Positions 29,200-37,904 of a stretch of DNA of 64,000 nt are shown here, one piece after another. The first letter of the stretch is position 1; the number at the start of each line of letters is the position of its first letter. The stretch is from contig MKWL01000022.1 of the NCBI GenBank assembly GCA_001899305.1, forward strand, positions 62,001-126,000. The letters run 5' to 3'. The DNA comes from Thiobacillus sp. 0-1251 (GTDB taxonomy: Bacteria > Pseudomonadota > Gammaproteobacteria > Burkholderiales > Thiobacillaceae). The notes beneath the pieces are model-generated. The model saw only the letters and a program-made list of their open reading frames with translations, was not told where the DNA came from and searched no databases. The translations under genes and the position numbers were made by a program.

Positions 29200-30534
29200 A
29201 TGAAGAACATCAAGCTGGGTTTTTGGCTGCTGCTACTCGTGCTGACGGCGCTGTGGCTGCTGGCCGACACGTGGGTACCCGACCCATTCACCTATTTCGC
29301 GCTTCGCACCGTGCTGATGCAATACACCGGCGTCATCGGCATGGGCGCCATGAGTGTCGCCATGCTGCTGGCCACGCGGCCAAAATGGCTGGAGCCCCCT
29401 CTGGACGGGCTCGACAAGATGTATCGCCTGCATAAATGGCTGGGGATCACCGGGCTGGCGTTTTCCTGCATTCACTGGTGGTGGGCGCAAGGAACCAAGT
29501 GGATGGTGGGCTGGGGATGGCTGAGCAGGCCTGCACGCAAGTCGGCTGCCGGCCCGATGCTGGGGCCGGCCGAGAGCTGGCTGCGCGGCCAGCGCGGGCT
29601 GGCTGAATCGCTGGGCGAGTGGGCGTTTTACGCCGCGGTGGTGCTGATCGTCCTGGCGCTGGTCAGGCGTTTTCCCTACCACCTGTTCACCAAGACGCAC
29701 AAATGGCTGGCGGTGGTTTATCTGATACTGGTTTATCACTCCGTCGTGCTGCTCAAGTTTGCCTACTGGTCGCAACCAGTCGGGTGGGCCATGGCTCTGT
29801 TGATGCTGGGCGGCACCGTGGCGGCGCTGCTCGTCCTGTTGCGCCGTGTCGGCGCCAGCCGCAGAGTGCAGGGCACGATCGAATCGCTCATCTATTATCC
29901 GGAATTGCGCGTACTCGAAACGGCCATTCGCCTGGAAAGCGGCTGGTCTGGCCACAATGCCGGACAGTTTGCCTTTGTCACGTCCAGAAAAAGCGAAGGT
30001 GCCCATCCGTATACGATTGCATCGGCCTGGGATGCCGATGACCGCCGCATCGTCTTCATTACCAAGGCGCTTGGCGACCATACCAGCAAGCTGCACGATA
30101 GCTTGAAGGTCGGGGCGCCCGTCACGGTGGAAGGACCTTATGGCTGCTTCGATTTCCGCGACGGGCGCTCGCGCCAGATCTGGATTGGCGCCGGCATCGG
30201 CATCACCCCCTTCATCGCCCGCATGAAGCAGCTGGCACGCCCGCCCGGCGAACAGGAGATCGACCTGTTCCATCCGACGGCGGATTTCGAACAGGCCGCC
30301 ATCGACAAGCTCACGGCCGATGCCCAGGCAGCCCGGGTACGCTTGCATGTGCTGGTCAGCGGGAAAGATGGACGGCTTGATGCCGACCGCATTCGCGCAG
30401 CTGTGCCGCAATGGCAGTTGGCGAGCATCTGGTTCTGCGGTCCGCCAGGATTTGGCCAGGCCATACGGAACGATTTCGTCGCTCATGGCCTGGCGCCGGA
30501 TGATTTTCACCAGGAAATATTTCAGATGCGCTGA
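29200..30534 (+). CDS. Ferric-reductase-like transmembrane flavocytochrome
   Basis: A 444-residue membrane oxidoreductase. The N-terminal half is a ferric-reductase-type heme domain with several spans and two His pairs at the correct spacing, H78/H92 and H167/H180. The C-terminal half is a ferredoxin-reductase-type FAD/NAD(P) domain with HPYTIAS (269-275), GPYGCFDF, GAGIGITPF and WFCGPPGFG. It should carry electrons from NAD(P)H across the membrane, perhaps to metal ions or oxygen. The ATG at 29200 is preferred over an upstream in-frame GTG/ATG at 29134, whose extension is not membrane-like. It is divergent from the SHP operon and may share its regulator. Confidence 0.83.
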   Translation: MKNIKLGFWLLLLVLTALWLLADTWVPDPFTYFALRTVLMQYTGVIGMGAMSVAMLLATRPKWLEPPLDGLDKMYRLHKWLGITGLAFSCIHWWWAQGTKWMVGWGWLSRPARKSAAGPMLGPAESWLRGQRGLAESLGEWAFYAAVVLIVLALVRRFPYHLFTKTHKWLAVVYLILVYHSVVLLKFAYWSQPVGWAMALLMLGGTVAALLVLLRRVGASRRVQGTIESLIYYPELRVLETAIRLESGWSGHNAGQFAFVTSRKSEGAHPYTIASAWDADDRRIVFITKALGDHTSKLHDSLKVGAPVTVEGPYGCFDFRDGRSRQIWIGAGIGITPFIARMKQLARPPGEQEIDLFHPTADFEQAAIDKLTADAQAARVRLHVLVSGKDGRLDADRIRAAVPQWQLASIWFCGPPGFGQAIRNDFVAHGLAPDDFHQEIFQMR

Positions 30535-30586
30535 GAGCGGTCGTCCGAAATGGGACGACCGCCCTGCCGGGCGCGGCGGACAGCCA

Positions 30587-30603
30587 CTTAAGGCGGTCTT
30601 AAG
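30587..30603. promoter_or_regulatory. Perfect CTTAAG-N5-CTTAAG operator upstream of RND efflux cluster
   Basis: The sequence is CTTAAG-GCGGT-CTTAAG, an exact QseB/PmrA-type box 72 bases upstream of the first gene of the efflux cluster. The same regulator type is encoded at 26715-27386. The chance of two such boxes in one small neighbourhood of a G+C-rich genome is low because the half-site is A+T-rich. Confidence 0.75.
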
Positions 30604-30674
30604 AATTCACCGGCAGGATGCGCCTCGAGCCTGGTGTAGGTATCAGTGCCGACGCCCATCCTATAACTTAACTT

Positions 30675-31088
30675 TTGCGACGCATTCCACTTCGACCCGT
30701 GCCGAACCGATTTCTCCGCCTGTTGATGCTCTGGTTGGTCATTGCCTTGCAGGCGATGACGCCGTTCGTCCATGCCCATGCGGGATCGACACAAGCGAGC
30801 CATGCAAGTGGGCTGCATGGGCATGCGGGCGCAGCCGGCGACGTGGCCTGGCACCTGGCTGAAAACAGGGAGCAAGGTGCGGAGATCGAAGTGGCGCAGG
30901 GCATGCCATCGTTGCGGCAGGCCGTGCTGTTTGCGGCGGATGCCGATGCGTCCTATCCCGTACCGGCGCTTCCGCCGTCGGTGGCGACAGCCGTCAGACT
31001 GAGCCCTGCCTGGCTGGGTGTCATCCCGTTGCAGGCCAACTTTCCCGATCACACCCTACCGCACGCGCTGGCGCCGCCGCGCTGCTGA
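30675..31088 (+). CDS. Small secreted His-rich protein heading RND efflux cluster, function unknown
   Basis: A protein of up to 137 residues with a hydrophobic export segment (LRLLMLWLVIALQAMTPFVHAHA) and a mature region beginning with many histidines (HAHAGSTQASHASGLHGHAG). It could bind metal ions in the periplasm. The start is unclear: TTG at 30675, GTG at 30699 and ATG at 30726 are all possible, and none has a good ribosome-binding site. It parallels the Cys/His-rich small protein that heads the copper cluster at 20896. Confidence 0.55.
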   Translation: MRRIPLRPVPNRFLRLLMLWLVIALQAMTPFVHAHAGSTQASHASGLHGHAGAAGDVAWHLAENREQGAEIEVAQGMPSLRQAVLFAADADASYPVPALPPSVATAVRLSPAWLGVIPLQANFPDHTLPHALAPPRC

Positions 31089-31150
31089 TCGTTCCACGCG
31101 GCGCACCTGCCTGTGTGCCGGCCCGAATTTCTTGCTCATGGAGATCAAGC

Positions 31151-32224
31151 ATGATCGCTGGTTATGTTTCTACTCGTATTCTCGTATTGGCGCTGCTCGG
31201 CGCCGCCCCGGCTTTCGCCGCCGACGTCCTGCCCTTGTCCGCAGCGCAGAAGAAGAATCTTGGCATCGTCACCGTCGTTGCGGCCACGCAGGACACCAGC
31301 CCCGCGCTTGCCTATACGGCGCGGGTGACCCTGCCGCCTGCCAGCGTGCGCGTGGCCGCGGCGGCCGGCGCCGGGCTGGTCACCCAGCTGCATGTACAGG
31401 CGGGCGACACGGTCAAGCGCGGCGCCCCGCTCGTCACCCTGTCGATGACCGGCCTGGCCGAAGCGCAGAATGCCCTGACGCAGGCCCGGCTGAGATCGCA
31501 ACTGGCGGCCAGCAATGCCGCGCGCGACGAAAAACTGTTCAGCGAGGGTTTGATCGCGGAGTCGCGCCTGCGCGCCACCCGCTCCGAAGCCCAGTCTGCG
31601 CATGCCAGCCTGATTGCGGCACAGACCGCATTGTCCATGATGGGCGCAGGCAAGGTGACGGGCAGTTCGATCACATTGACCGCGCCGATCGCCGGCGTGG
31701 TGACGGAGAGTGTCGCCGAACCGGGCCAGCGCGTGGATGCCGGCATGGCACTGGTGAAAGTGGCGGATCTGTCGAATCTGGCCCTGGAGATTCCGTTGTC
31801 GACGATCCAGGCGCGTCAGGTGGCGGTCGGGCAATCCGTGACGGTGACGGACAGCAAGGCCAGTGGGCGCGTCATTGCGCTGCTGCCGCAACTCAATGCG
31901 TCGCAAAGCGTGCTGGCGCGCGCCAGTCTTGTCGATCCCGACAAGCTGCTGCGTCCCGGCCAGTCGGTTCAGGTTGCCCTGGCCGGGACGTCGGCTTCGC
32001 AGGGCAAGCAGCCGGCCCAGACCCTGATTGTGCCGGTCGCCGCGCTGGTGTGGCAGGCCAGCCGGCCCTACGTGTTTGTCGAAACCGCGCAAGGCTTCGT
32101 GCCGACGCCGGTGCAGCTGATTCGCCAGAATGCCAGCCAGGCCGAAGTGACCGGCCTGGCTGGCGGCAGCCGCGTCGCCGCCAAGGGTGTGGCGGCGCTC
32201 AAGGCGCAGTGGCTGGGAGAGTAA
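31151..32224 (+). CDS. RND efflux periplasmic adaptor subunit (membrane fusion protein)
   Basis: A 357-residue periplasmic adaptor that joins the RND pump to its outer membrane channel. GGAGA precedes the ATG at 31151, and a signal peptide ends near residue 22 (PAFAAD). The lipoyl-like halves are visible as GLVTQLHVQAGDTVKRGAPLV and SITLTAPIAGVVTESV, separated by an alpha-hairpin rich in Ala, Gln and Arg. No extra C-terminal metal-binding domain is seen. It ends just before the pump gene. Confidence 0.9.
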   Translation: MIAGYVSTRILVLALLGAAPAFAADVLPLSAAQKKNLGIVTVVAATQDTSPALAYTARVTLPPASVRVAAAAGAGLVTQLHVQAGDTVKRGAPLVTLSMTGLAEAQNALTQARLRSQLAASNAARDEKLFSEGLIAESRLRATRSEAQSAHASLIAAQTALSMMGAGKVTGSSITLTAPIAGVVTESVAEPGQRVDAGMALVKVADLSNLALEIPLSTIQARQVAVGQSVTVTDSKASGRVIALLPQLNASQSVLARASLVDPDKLLRPGQSVQVALAGTSASQGKQPAQTLIVPVAALVWQASRPYVFVETAQGFVPTPVQLIRQNASQAEVTGLAGGSRVAAKGVAALKAQWLGE

Positions 32225-32227
32225 TCC

Positions 32228-35200
32228 ATGATGAATAACCTGATCGAAACCGCGCTCGCGCGACGCTGGTTCGTGCTCGCATTGGCACTGGTGCTGGCCG
32301 GGCTGGGCGTGCGCGCATTCCAGCAGATTCCCATCGACGCCTTCCCTGATGTCTCGACCACCCAGGTCAAGCTGATCCTGAAAGCGCCGGGTATGACGCC
32401 GGAAGAAGTGGAGTCGCGCATCGCCCAACCGGTGGAAACCGAACTGCTGGGCATTCCGAAACAGACCATCCTGCGCAGCCAGTCGAAAAACGCACTGGTC
32501 GACATTACCGTTGATTTTGCCGAAGGCACGGACATCTACTGGGCACGCCAGCAGGTGGCGGAGCGCTTCGCCAACGTGAAGGGTGATCTGCCCGCCAACG
32601 TATCGGGCGGCCTGGCGCCGATTTCCACGCCGCTGTCGGAACTCTTCATGTTCACCCTCGAAGGGCCGCTGTCGCTGACGGAGAAGCGCACCCTGCTCGA
32701 CTGGACGGTGCGGCCGCAGTTGCGGGCGATTCCCGGTGTGGCCGACGTCAACTCGCTCGGTGGCCGCGTCGCTACCTTTGCGGTGAGCCCTGATCCGGCG
32801 GCACTGTCTGCGCGCGGCATCACCTATGACGAATTGCGCAAGGCGCTGGAAAGCAATACCCGCAACGACGGCGCCGGGCGCGTCAACGAAGGCGAGGAAA
32901 CCTGGGTGGTGCGCGTCAACGGCGGCATCGGTTCGCTGGAGGATCTGCGGCACGTCGGCATCAAGACCGTCGATGGCGTGGTCGTCACTGTCGGCGACGT
33001 CGCGCGCGTGGAACTGGGCGAGATGACGCGCTACGGCGCCGTGACGCAAAACGGCAAGGGCGAGGCCGTGGAAGGCCTGGTCATCGGCCTGAAAGGCGTC
33101 AATGCGGGCGAACTCATCAAAAACGTCAAGGCCAAGCTCGCAGATATCCAGGCCACGCTGCCCAAGGGCGTGACGATTTCGCCGTTCTACGATCGCGCGC
33201 AACTGGTCGACCGCGCCGTCGGCACGGTGAGCAAGGCGCTGCTCGAAGCGGCGGTGCTGGTGGTCATCCTGCTGTTGCTGTTCCTCGGCAATCTGCGCGC
33301 GGCCATTGTGGTGGCCTTGATCCTGCCGCTGTCCGTGCTGGCGACGTTTGTGCTGATGCGTCAGTTCGGGCTGTCGGCCAACCTGATGAGCCTGGGCGGA
33401 CTGGCCATCGCGATCGGCCTCTTGGTCGATGCGGCGGTGGTGGTGGTCGAGAACGTCGTCGCGCATCTGGCGCACGACCCGGAAGACACCAGTGAAACGC
33501 CGCTGCAGCGTGTACTGTGGGCGACCCAGGAAGTTGCCCGCCCGGTGACCTCGGGCATCGCCATCATTGCCATCGTGTTCCTGCCGCTGCTGACGTTGCA
33601 AGGCCTGGAAGGCAAGCTGTTTGCGCCGGTCGCGCTGACCATCGTGTTTGCGCTGGCGGCATCCCTGCTGCTGGCGCTCAGCGTGATCCCGGTGCTGGCC
33701 TCGATATTGCTGAAGCAGGGCGCACACACCGATCCGTGGCTGCTGCGCAAGGCACAAGGTCTCTACACGCCGCTGCTCGATCGCGCGCTGGCGCGGCCGA
33801 AGATCGTCTACGCCACCGCAGGCGTGCTGATGCTGGCGGCGGTCGGCGTCTATCCGCTGATCGGCAAGACCTTCATGCCGACCATGGACGAGGGCGATAT
33901 CCTGGTGCAGCTGGAAAAACTGCCTTCGATCAGCCTGGAAGAGGCTGTCGCGCAGGATCTGCGGGTACAGCAGGCGCTGTTGAAGAACATCCCGGAAATC
34001 CGCCGCATCGTTGCGCGCGCCGGTGCCGACGAACTCGGGCTCGATCCGATGGGGCTCAACGACACCGACTCCTTCCTGGTGCTGAAGCCGATGGCCGAGT
34101 GGCGTCGTCCGGACAAGGAATGGTTGATCGGGGAAATCCGAACCGTGGTCGAAGGCTTTCCCGGCATCGCCTACACCTTTACCCAGCCAATCGACATGCG
34201 GGTGTCGGAAATGCTCACCGGCTCGCGCGGCGACGTCGCGATCAAGATTTTCGGTCCTGACCTCGCCACGCTCAACCGGCTGACTGGCGAGATATTCAAC
34301 GTGGTCGGGAAAGTCCCTGGCGCGTCCGACGTCTATACCCAGCAGAATGCGGGCGTGCAGTACCTGCAGGCGGAGGTCGACCGGAATGCGGCTGCCCGTT
34401 TCGGCCTCAGTGCCGACGACATCGCCATGCTGTTGCGTACCCAACTCGAGGGCGAAGTCATCGGCACGATCCAGCAGCAGGGACGGCGCATCCCGCTGCA
34501 ACTGCGCGGGCCTGCCGATTTGCGCGCGTCACCCGATGCCCTGCAGGCGCTGCGCCTGACCCTGCCGGATGGCCGCGAGATCAGCCTCGACCAGGTGGCG
34601 CACCTGAAGCGCACCAACGGGCCGGTGGCGGTGAAGCGTGAAAACGCAGCCCGTTTCACCGTGGTGCAGAGCAACGTTGCCGGCCGCGATCTGGTCAGCT
34701 TCGTCGAGGACGCGAAAGCGGCCGTGGCCGCGCAGGTCAAGCTGCCGCCCGGCTACAGCATCACTTGGGGCGGCCAGTTCGAAAACCAGCAGCGTGCCGC
34801 GAAACGCCTGATGATCGTGGTGCCGGTGGCGCTCTTGCTGATCGGCTTCCTGCTGTATGTCACGTTCGGCGATGCGCGCCAGGCGCTGCTGGTGATGATG
34901 AACGTGCCGCTGGCGCTGATCGGCGGCATCTTCGCCCTGGCGGCGTCGGGCGAGTACCTGTCGGTGCCCGCCTCGGTCGGTTTCATCGCATTGCTGGGTA
35001 TCGCGGTGCTGAACGGCGTGGTGCTGGTCAGCCATTTCAACCAGTTGCGTGCGCAGGGATTGCAGGGCGACGCCGTGGTGCGTGATGGCGCGTTGCGGCG
35101 CCTGCGTCCGGTGCTGATGACCGCCAGTATCGCCGCGTTCGGCCTGGTGCCGCTGCTGTTCGCGACCGGGCCCGGTTCCGAAATCCAGCGCCCGCTCGCC

Positions 35201-35299
35201 ATCGTCGTCATCGGCGGCCTGGTCAGCGCCACTCTGCTGACGCTGGTGATGCTGCCGCTGTTGTACCGCCAATTCATATTGAAAGGAGCGCACGCATGA
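32228..35299 (+). CDS. Heavy-metal-type RND efflux pump, CzcA/CusA family
   Basis: A 1023-residue inner-membrane proton-driven exporter, full length for HME-RND pumps. It shows the N-terminal span, the porter segment DFAEGTDIYWARQQVAERF, the TM4 charge site GLLVDAAVVVVENV (D about 401, E about 408) and the C-terminal PVLMTASIAAFGLVPLL. The usual zinc/cobalt/cadmium-pump triad DFG-D-E is reduced: the first Asp is absent (AIAIG), as in CusA. That weakens a simple Czc assignment; the substrate stays open. It is coupled to the next gene by a 4-base overlap. Confidence 0.92.
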   Translation: MMNNLIETALARRWFVLALALVLAGLGVRAFQQIPIDAFPDVSTTQVKLILKAPGMTPEEVESRIAQPVETELLGIPKQTILRSQSKNALVDITVDFAEGTDIYWARQQVAERFANVKGDLPANVSGGLAPISTPLSELFMFTLEGPLSLTEKRTLLDWTVRPQLRAIPGVADVNSLGGRVATFAVSPDPAALSARGITYDELRKALESNTRNDGAGRVNEGEETWVVRVNGGIGSLEDLRHVGIKTVDGVVVTVGDVARVELGEMTRYGAVTQNGKGEAVEGLVIGLKGVNAGELIKNVKAKLADIQATLPKGVTISPFYDRAQLVDRAVGTVSKALLEAAVLVVILLLLFLGNLRAAIVVALILPLSVLATFVLMRQFGLSANLMSLGGLAIAIGLLVDAAVVVVENVVAHLAHDPEDTSETPLQRVLWATQEVARPVTSGIAIIAIVFLPLLTLQGLEGKLFAPVALTIVFALAASLLLALSVIPVLASILLKQGAHTDPWLLRKAQGLYTPLLDRALARPKIVYATAGVLMLAAVGVYPLIGKTFMPTMDEGDILVQLEKLPSISLEEAVAQDLRVQQALLKNIPEIRRIVARAGADELGLDPMGLNDTDSFLVLKPMAEWRRPDKEWLIGEIRTVVEGFPGIAYTFTQPIDMRVSEMLTGSRGDVAIKIFGPDLATLNRLTGEIFNVVGKVPGASDVYTQQNAGVQYLQAEVDRNAAARFGLSADDIAMLLRTQLEGEVIGTIQQQGRRIPLQLRGPADLRASPDALQALRLTLPDGREISLDQVAHLKRTNGPVAVKRENAARFTVVQSNVAGRDLVSFVEDAKAAVAAQVKLPPGYSITWGGQFENQQRAAKRLMIVVPVALLLIGFLLYVTFGDARQALLVMMNVPLALIGGIFALAASGEYLSVPASVGFIALLGIAVLNGVVLVSHFNQLRAQGLQGDAVVRDGALRRLRPVLMTASIAAFGLVPLLFATGPGSEIQRPLAIVVIGGLVSATLLTLVMLPLLYRQFILKGAHA

Positions 35300-36573
35300 G
35301 GGCCGTACACACATTGAGTCTCGCGCTGGCACTGGCGTTCGCCACGCCGACTTTATCCACGGCGGCCTACGCCGATTATCTGCCCGACCCGGTCGCGGCC
35401 GAAGCGGCCTTACGGGCCTCGCCCATGGTGGCGCAGGCACGCGGCGAATTTGCCGCGCAATCGCTGAGAAGCGAGAGCTTGCGCCGCGGTCGCGAAGAGT
35501 GGGTGCTGGGCGCGGATGCCCTGCAGCGCCGGATCGATACGCCGCAGGATCGTTTCGCGGAGTGGGGCGTGGCGTTGTCGCGCCCACTGCGTCTGCCCGG
35601 GCGCGCCGCGGCCGACCGCGTGCTTGCCGGCGCGCTGACCGCCCATGCCGAAGCGAGTTACGGCGAAGCGATGCACGAAAGCGGACGGCAACTGCTTGCG
35701 CTCTGGTTCGACTGGCTGAACGAAGCCGGCCAGACCCGGTTGTGGCTGGCGCAGGTGAGTCTGGCCGAGCAGCAGCTCGCCACCGTGGATGCCCGCATTC
35801 GCCTGGGCGAGGCGCCGCGTTCCGAACGCGTCAACGCGGAAGCGGCGCTGGCGCAGGCGCGCCTGCAGCAGCAACAGGCGGCCACGCGCGAGCAACGGGC
35901 GCGCAGTCGGCTCATGGCGCAATACCCGGGCCTGCCGGTGACGGCGGACGACACGTTGCCGGCGCCGGTCGAGCCAGCCGGGTCGGCTGAGGACTATGTC
36001 AGCGCCGTGCTGGCACACAACCACGAACTGTTCCGCGCGCGGCGCCAGGCCGAGGTGTTGCGGGCCGAGGCCCGGCAACTGGCCAGCCGCCGCAGCATCG
36101 ACCCCACGGTCGGCGTGTTCTACAAGAATGAATTGGGCGGCAGCGAGCACCAACTGGGCGTAAGCGTCGGGCTGACGTTGCCGGGCAGCGCGCGGCGTAC
36201 CGACCAGCAGGCCGCCGAGCAGCTCAGCACCACCGCGGAAGAGGCGGCCGTCCGTCTGGAGCAACGCTTGCGTCAGGAGGCGCGCGCGGATTTCGAGGCG
36301 GCGGCGGCCCAGGTGGCAAACTGGCAGCAGGCCGACCATGCCGCCCAGTCGCTGGCGGAGGCGGCGCGGCTGGCGGCGCGTGCCTACAGCCTGGGCGAAG
36401 GCAGTCTGGATCAGGTGCTACTCAACCGCCGGCTGGCGCTGGAAGGCCAGTTGAACGCCCAGCAGGCGCAGTTCGCTGCGTTGGCGGCAGATGCCCGATT
36501 GAAGCTGGACGCCCATCGATTGTGGCCGCTCGATGTGGCCGCGGACCAGGACGGCGAGCACGCCCATCCGTAA
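35296..36573 (+). CDS. RND efflux outer membrane factor (CzcC/TolC family)
   Basis: A 425-residue outer membrane channel subunit with a signal peptide ending near AYADY. Two long helical repeats with Ala/Gln/Arg-rich coiled coils are visible (LWLAQVSLAEQQLATVDARIRLGEAPRSE and the second copy near AARLAARAYSLGEGSLDQVL). There is no lipobox, unlike the TolC-type protein at 21626. It overlaps the pump gene and completes the tripartite CBA-type system. Confidence 0.9.
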   Translation: MRAVHTLSLALALAFATPTLSTAAYADYLPDPVAAEAALRASPMVAQARGEFAAQSLRSESLRRGREEWVLGADALQRRIDTPQDRFAEWGVALSRPLRLPGRAAADRVLAGALTAHAEASYGEAMHESGRQLLALWFDWLNEAGQTRLWLAQVSLAEQQLATVDARIRLGEAPRSERVNAEAALAQARLQQQQAATREQRARSRLMAQYPGLPVTADDTLPAPVEPAGSAEDYVSAVLAHNHELFRARRQAEVLRAEARQLASRRSIDPTVGVFYKNELGGSEHQLGVSVGLTLPGSARRTDQQAAEQLSTTAEEAAVRLEQRLRQEARADFEAAAAQVANWQQADHAAQSLAEAARLAARAYSLGEGSLDQVLLNRRLALEGQLNAQQAQFAALAADARLKLDAHRLWPLDVAADQDGEHAHP

Positions 36574-36602
36574 AACGGAAGTCAAGTCGGGCGCGCCCTC
36601 GT

Positions 36603-37379
36603 TCAGGGCGTGGCGGGGGCCGGTGCCGCTGCGGGCGCCTGCTCCGGGCGGGCCGAAGCGGGCGGCGAGGGCGTCGGGCTCATGCGCCGGGCCTCTTCCT
36701 GCATCGCGGTGATCTGTTCGGGCTTCAGCTGCCATACCAGGCTGTCGCGCGCCTTGGCGGCAGCCTCGATCCCTTGCGCCGCGGCGAGATTGAACCAGAG
36801 ATAGGCACGCGCCTTGTCGATCGCAGTGCCGGTTCCATAGCGGTAGAGTTCGCCCAGACTGTACTGAGCCTTGGCGTAGCCGCGTTTCGCGGGTTTTTCG
36901 ATCCAGCTGAAGGCTGCGCGGTAATCCTGCACGACGCCGCGTCCCTTCAGCAAGGCGAGGCCGTAACGATATTGCGCTTCGGGCAGGCCCTGCTGGGCGG
37001 CCAGAGCAAACCAGCGGGCCGCTTCCTTGTCATTCTGGATCACACCATCGCCCTCGGCATAGCGCATGCCCAACTGCAATTGGGCCTCGGCATCGCCTTT
37101 CTCGGCTCGGGCGTGGGGCACGCTGATGGGTTCCTGTGCGGCAGTCATGGTGTCGCTCGGGTCGATGGCAAACCAGGCTGTGACACCAACCAGTGCACCG
37201 AGGGTTGTCAGCAACAGCACCGGCTTCAGGGGATTGAACGTCCAGAAGCGATGGCGGCAGTCGCGGCAGCGCAGGGGCGTGTGCAGCAGGAGGTGGCGGA
37301 TCCCGTCATGGGCATGCAGCGAACCGCTGCGAATCTTGTCGCTTCCGCATTGGGGACAGATGTGCGGTAGATGGGCCAT
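36603..37379 (-). CDS. Zinc-ribbon, single-span protein with Sel1-like repeats
   Basis: A 258-residue membrane protein. A short zinc ribbon (C8, C11, C38, C41: CPQC and CRDC) is followed by a span at about 52-71, three to four Sel1/TPR-type repeats (DAEAQLQLGMRYAEGDGV, LPEAQYRYGLALLKGRGV, YAKAQYSLGELYRYGTGT) and a Pro/Ala-rich tail. Sel1 repeats usually mediate protein contacts. The ATG overlaps the stop of the upstream cytochrome c5 gene, so the two are coupled. It converges on the RND operon, with 29 bases between stops. Confidence 0.8.
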   Translation of the reverse strand: MAHLPHICPQCGSDKIRSGSLHAHDGIRHLLLHTPLRCRDCRHRFWTFNPLKPVLLLTTLGALVGVTAWFAIDPSDTMTAAQEPISVPHARAEKGDAEAQLQLGMRYAEGDGVIQNDKEAARWFALAAQQGLPEAQYRYGLALLKGRGVVQDYRAAFSWIEKPAKRGYAKAQYSLGELYRYGTGTAIDKARAYLWFNLAAAQGIEAAAKARDSLVWQLKPEQITAMQEEARRMSPTPSPPASARPEQAPAAAPAPATP

Positions 37380-37843
37380 CAATGTACCTGCCCGGCGAGG
37401 TAATCGACCGCCGCCCGGACGTCGGCATCCGCCAGCGACGGATTGCCGCCTTTGGCCGGCATGGCATTCCTGCCTTGCAGGGCCGAGGCGTAGAGGGCGG
37501 TCATGCCTTGGGCCAGGCGGGGACGCCAGTCGCTGGCTTCACCGATGATCGGCGCGCCCGCGATGCCCTTGTCATGGCAGAAGGCGCAGGTCTGGCGATA
37601 GACCTGCAGGCCGTGGGCGAGGTCGGACTGGATTGCAGGAGAGACGCCGTCGTTGTCGCTGCCGGGGATGGCGGTCGGAGCGGGTTGTGCGGAAGCGGTG
37701 GGCAATTCAGGCGGGAGCATGGCGTGGGGCCCGGTTTGCATCGGGGTGGGCGCCATGCCCATTCCCGCCGGGGGCATGGCGGATTGATCGCAGGCTGCGA
37801 GCGACAGGGGAGCCAGCATGGTCAGCAAAGTGACGTATTTCAT
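37379..37843 (-). CDS. Monoheme cytochrome c5-family lipoprotein
   Basis: A 154-residue cytochrome c. From the ATG at 37843 it starts with a lipoprotein signal, lipobox LAAC at 15-18, then a Met/Pro-rich spacer and one heme site CAFCH at 86-90. The probable axial Met lies in NAMPAKGGNPSLAD, the c5 signature. It resembles each half of the diheme protein encoded just upstream and probably arose from it or shares its origin. Confidence 0.87.
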   Translation of the reverse strand: MKYVTLLTMLAPLSLAACDQSAMPPAGMGMAPTPMQTGPHAMLPPELPTASAQPAPTAIPGSDNDGVSPAIQSDLAHGLQVYRQTCAFCHDKGIAGAPIIGEASDWRPRLAQGMTALYASALQGRNAMPAKGGNPSLADADVRAAVDYLAGQVH

Positions 37844-37904
37844 GGCGGCTGCCTCCTCGTCTCCCAATGCGCGTTCGGGCGAAGCCCGTTCGTGCAGTCC
37901 CGGT

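Noticed and set aside
31145-34501. Over 1000-codon frame antisense to the RND pump and adaptor
   Set aside because: Composition of a reverse-frame shadow (rich in His, Arg, Gln, Asp); the sense strand encodes a complete RND operon.
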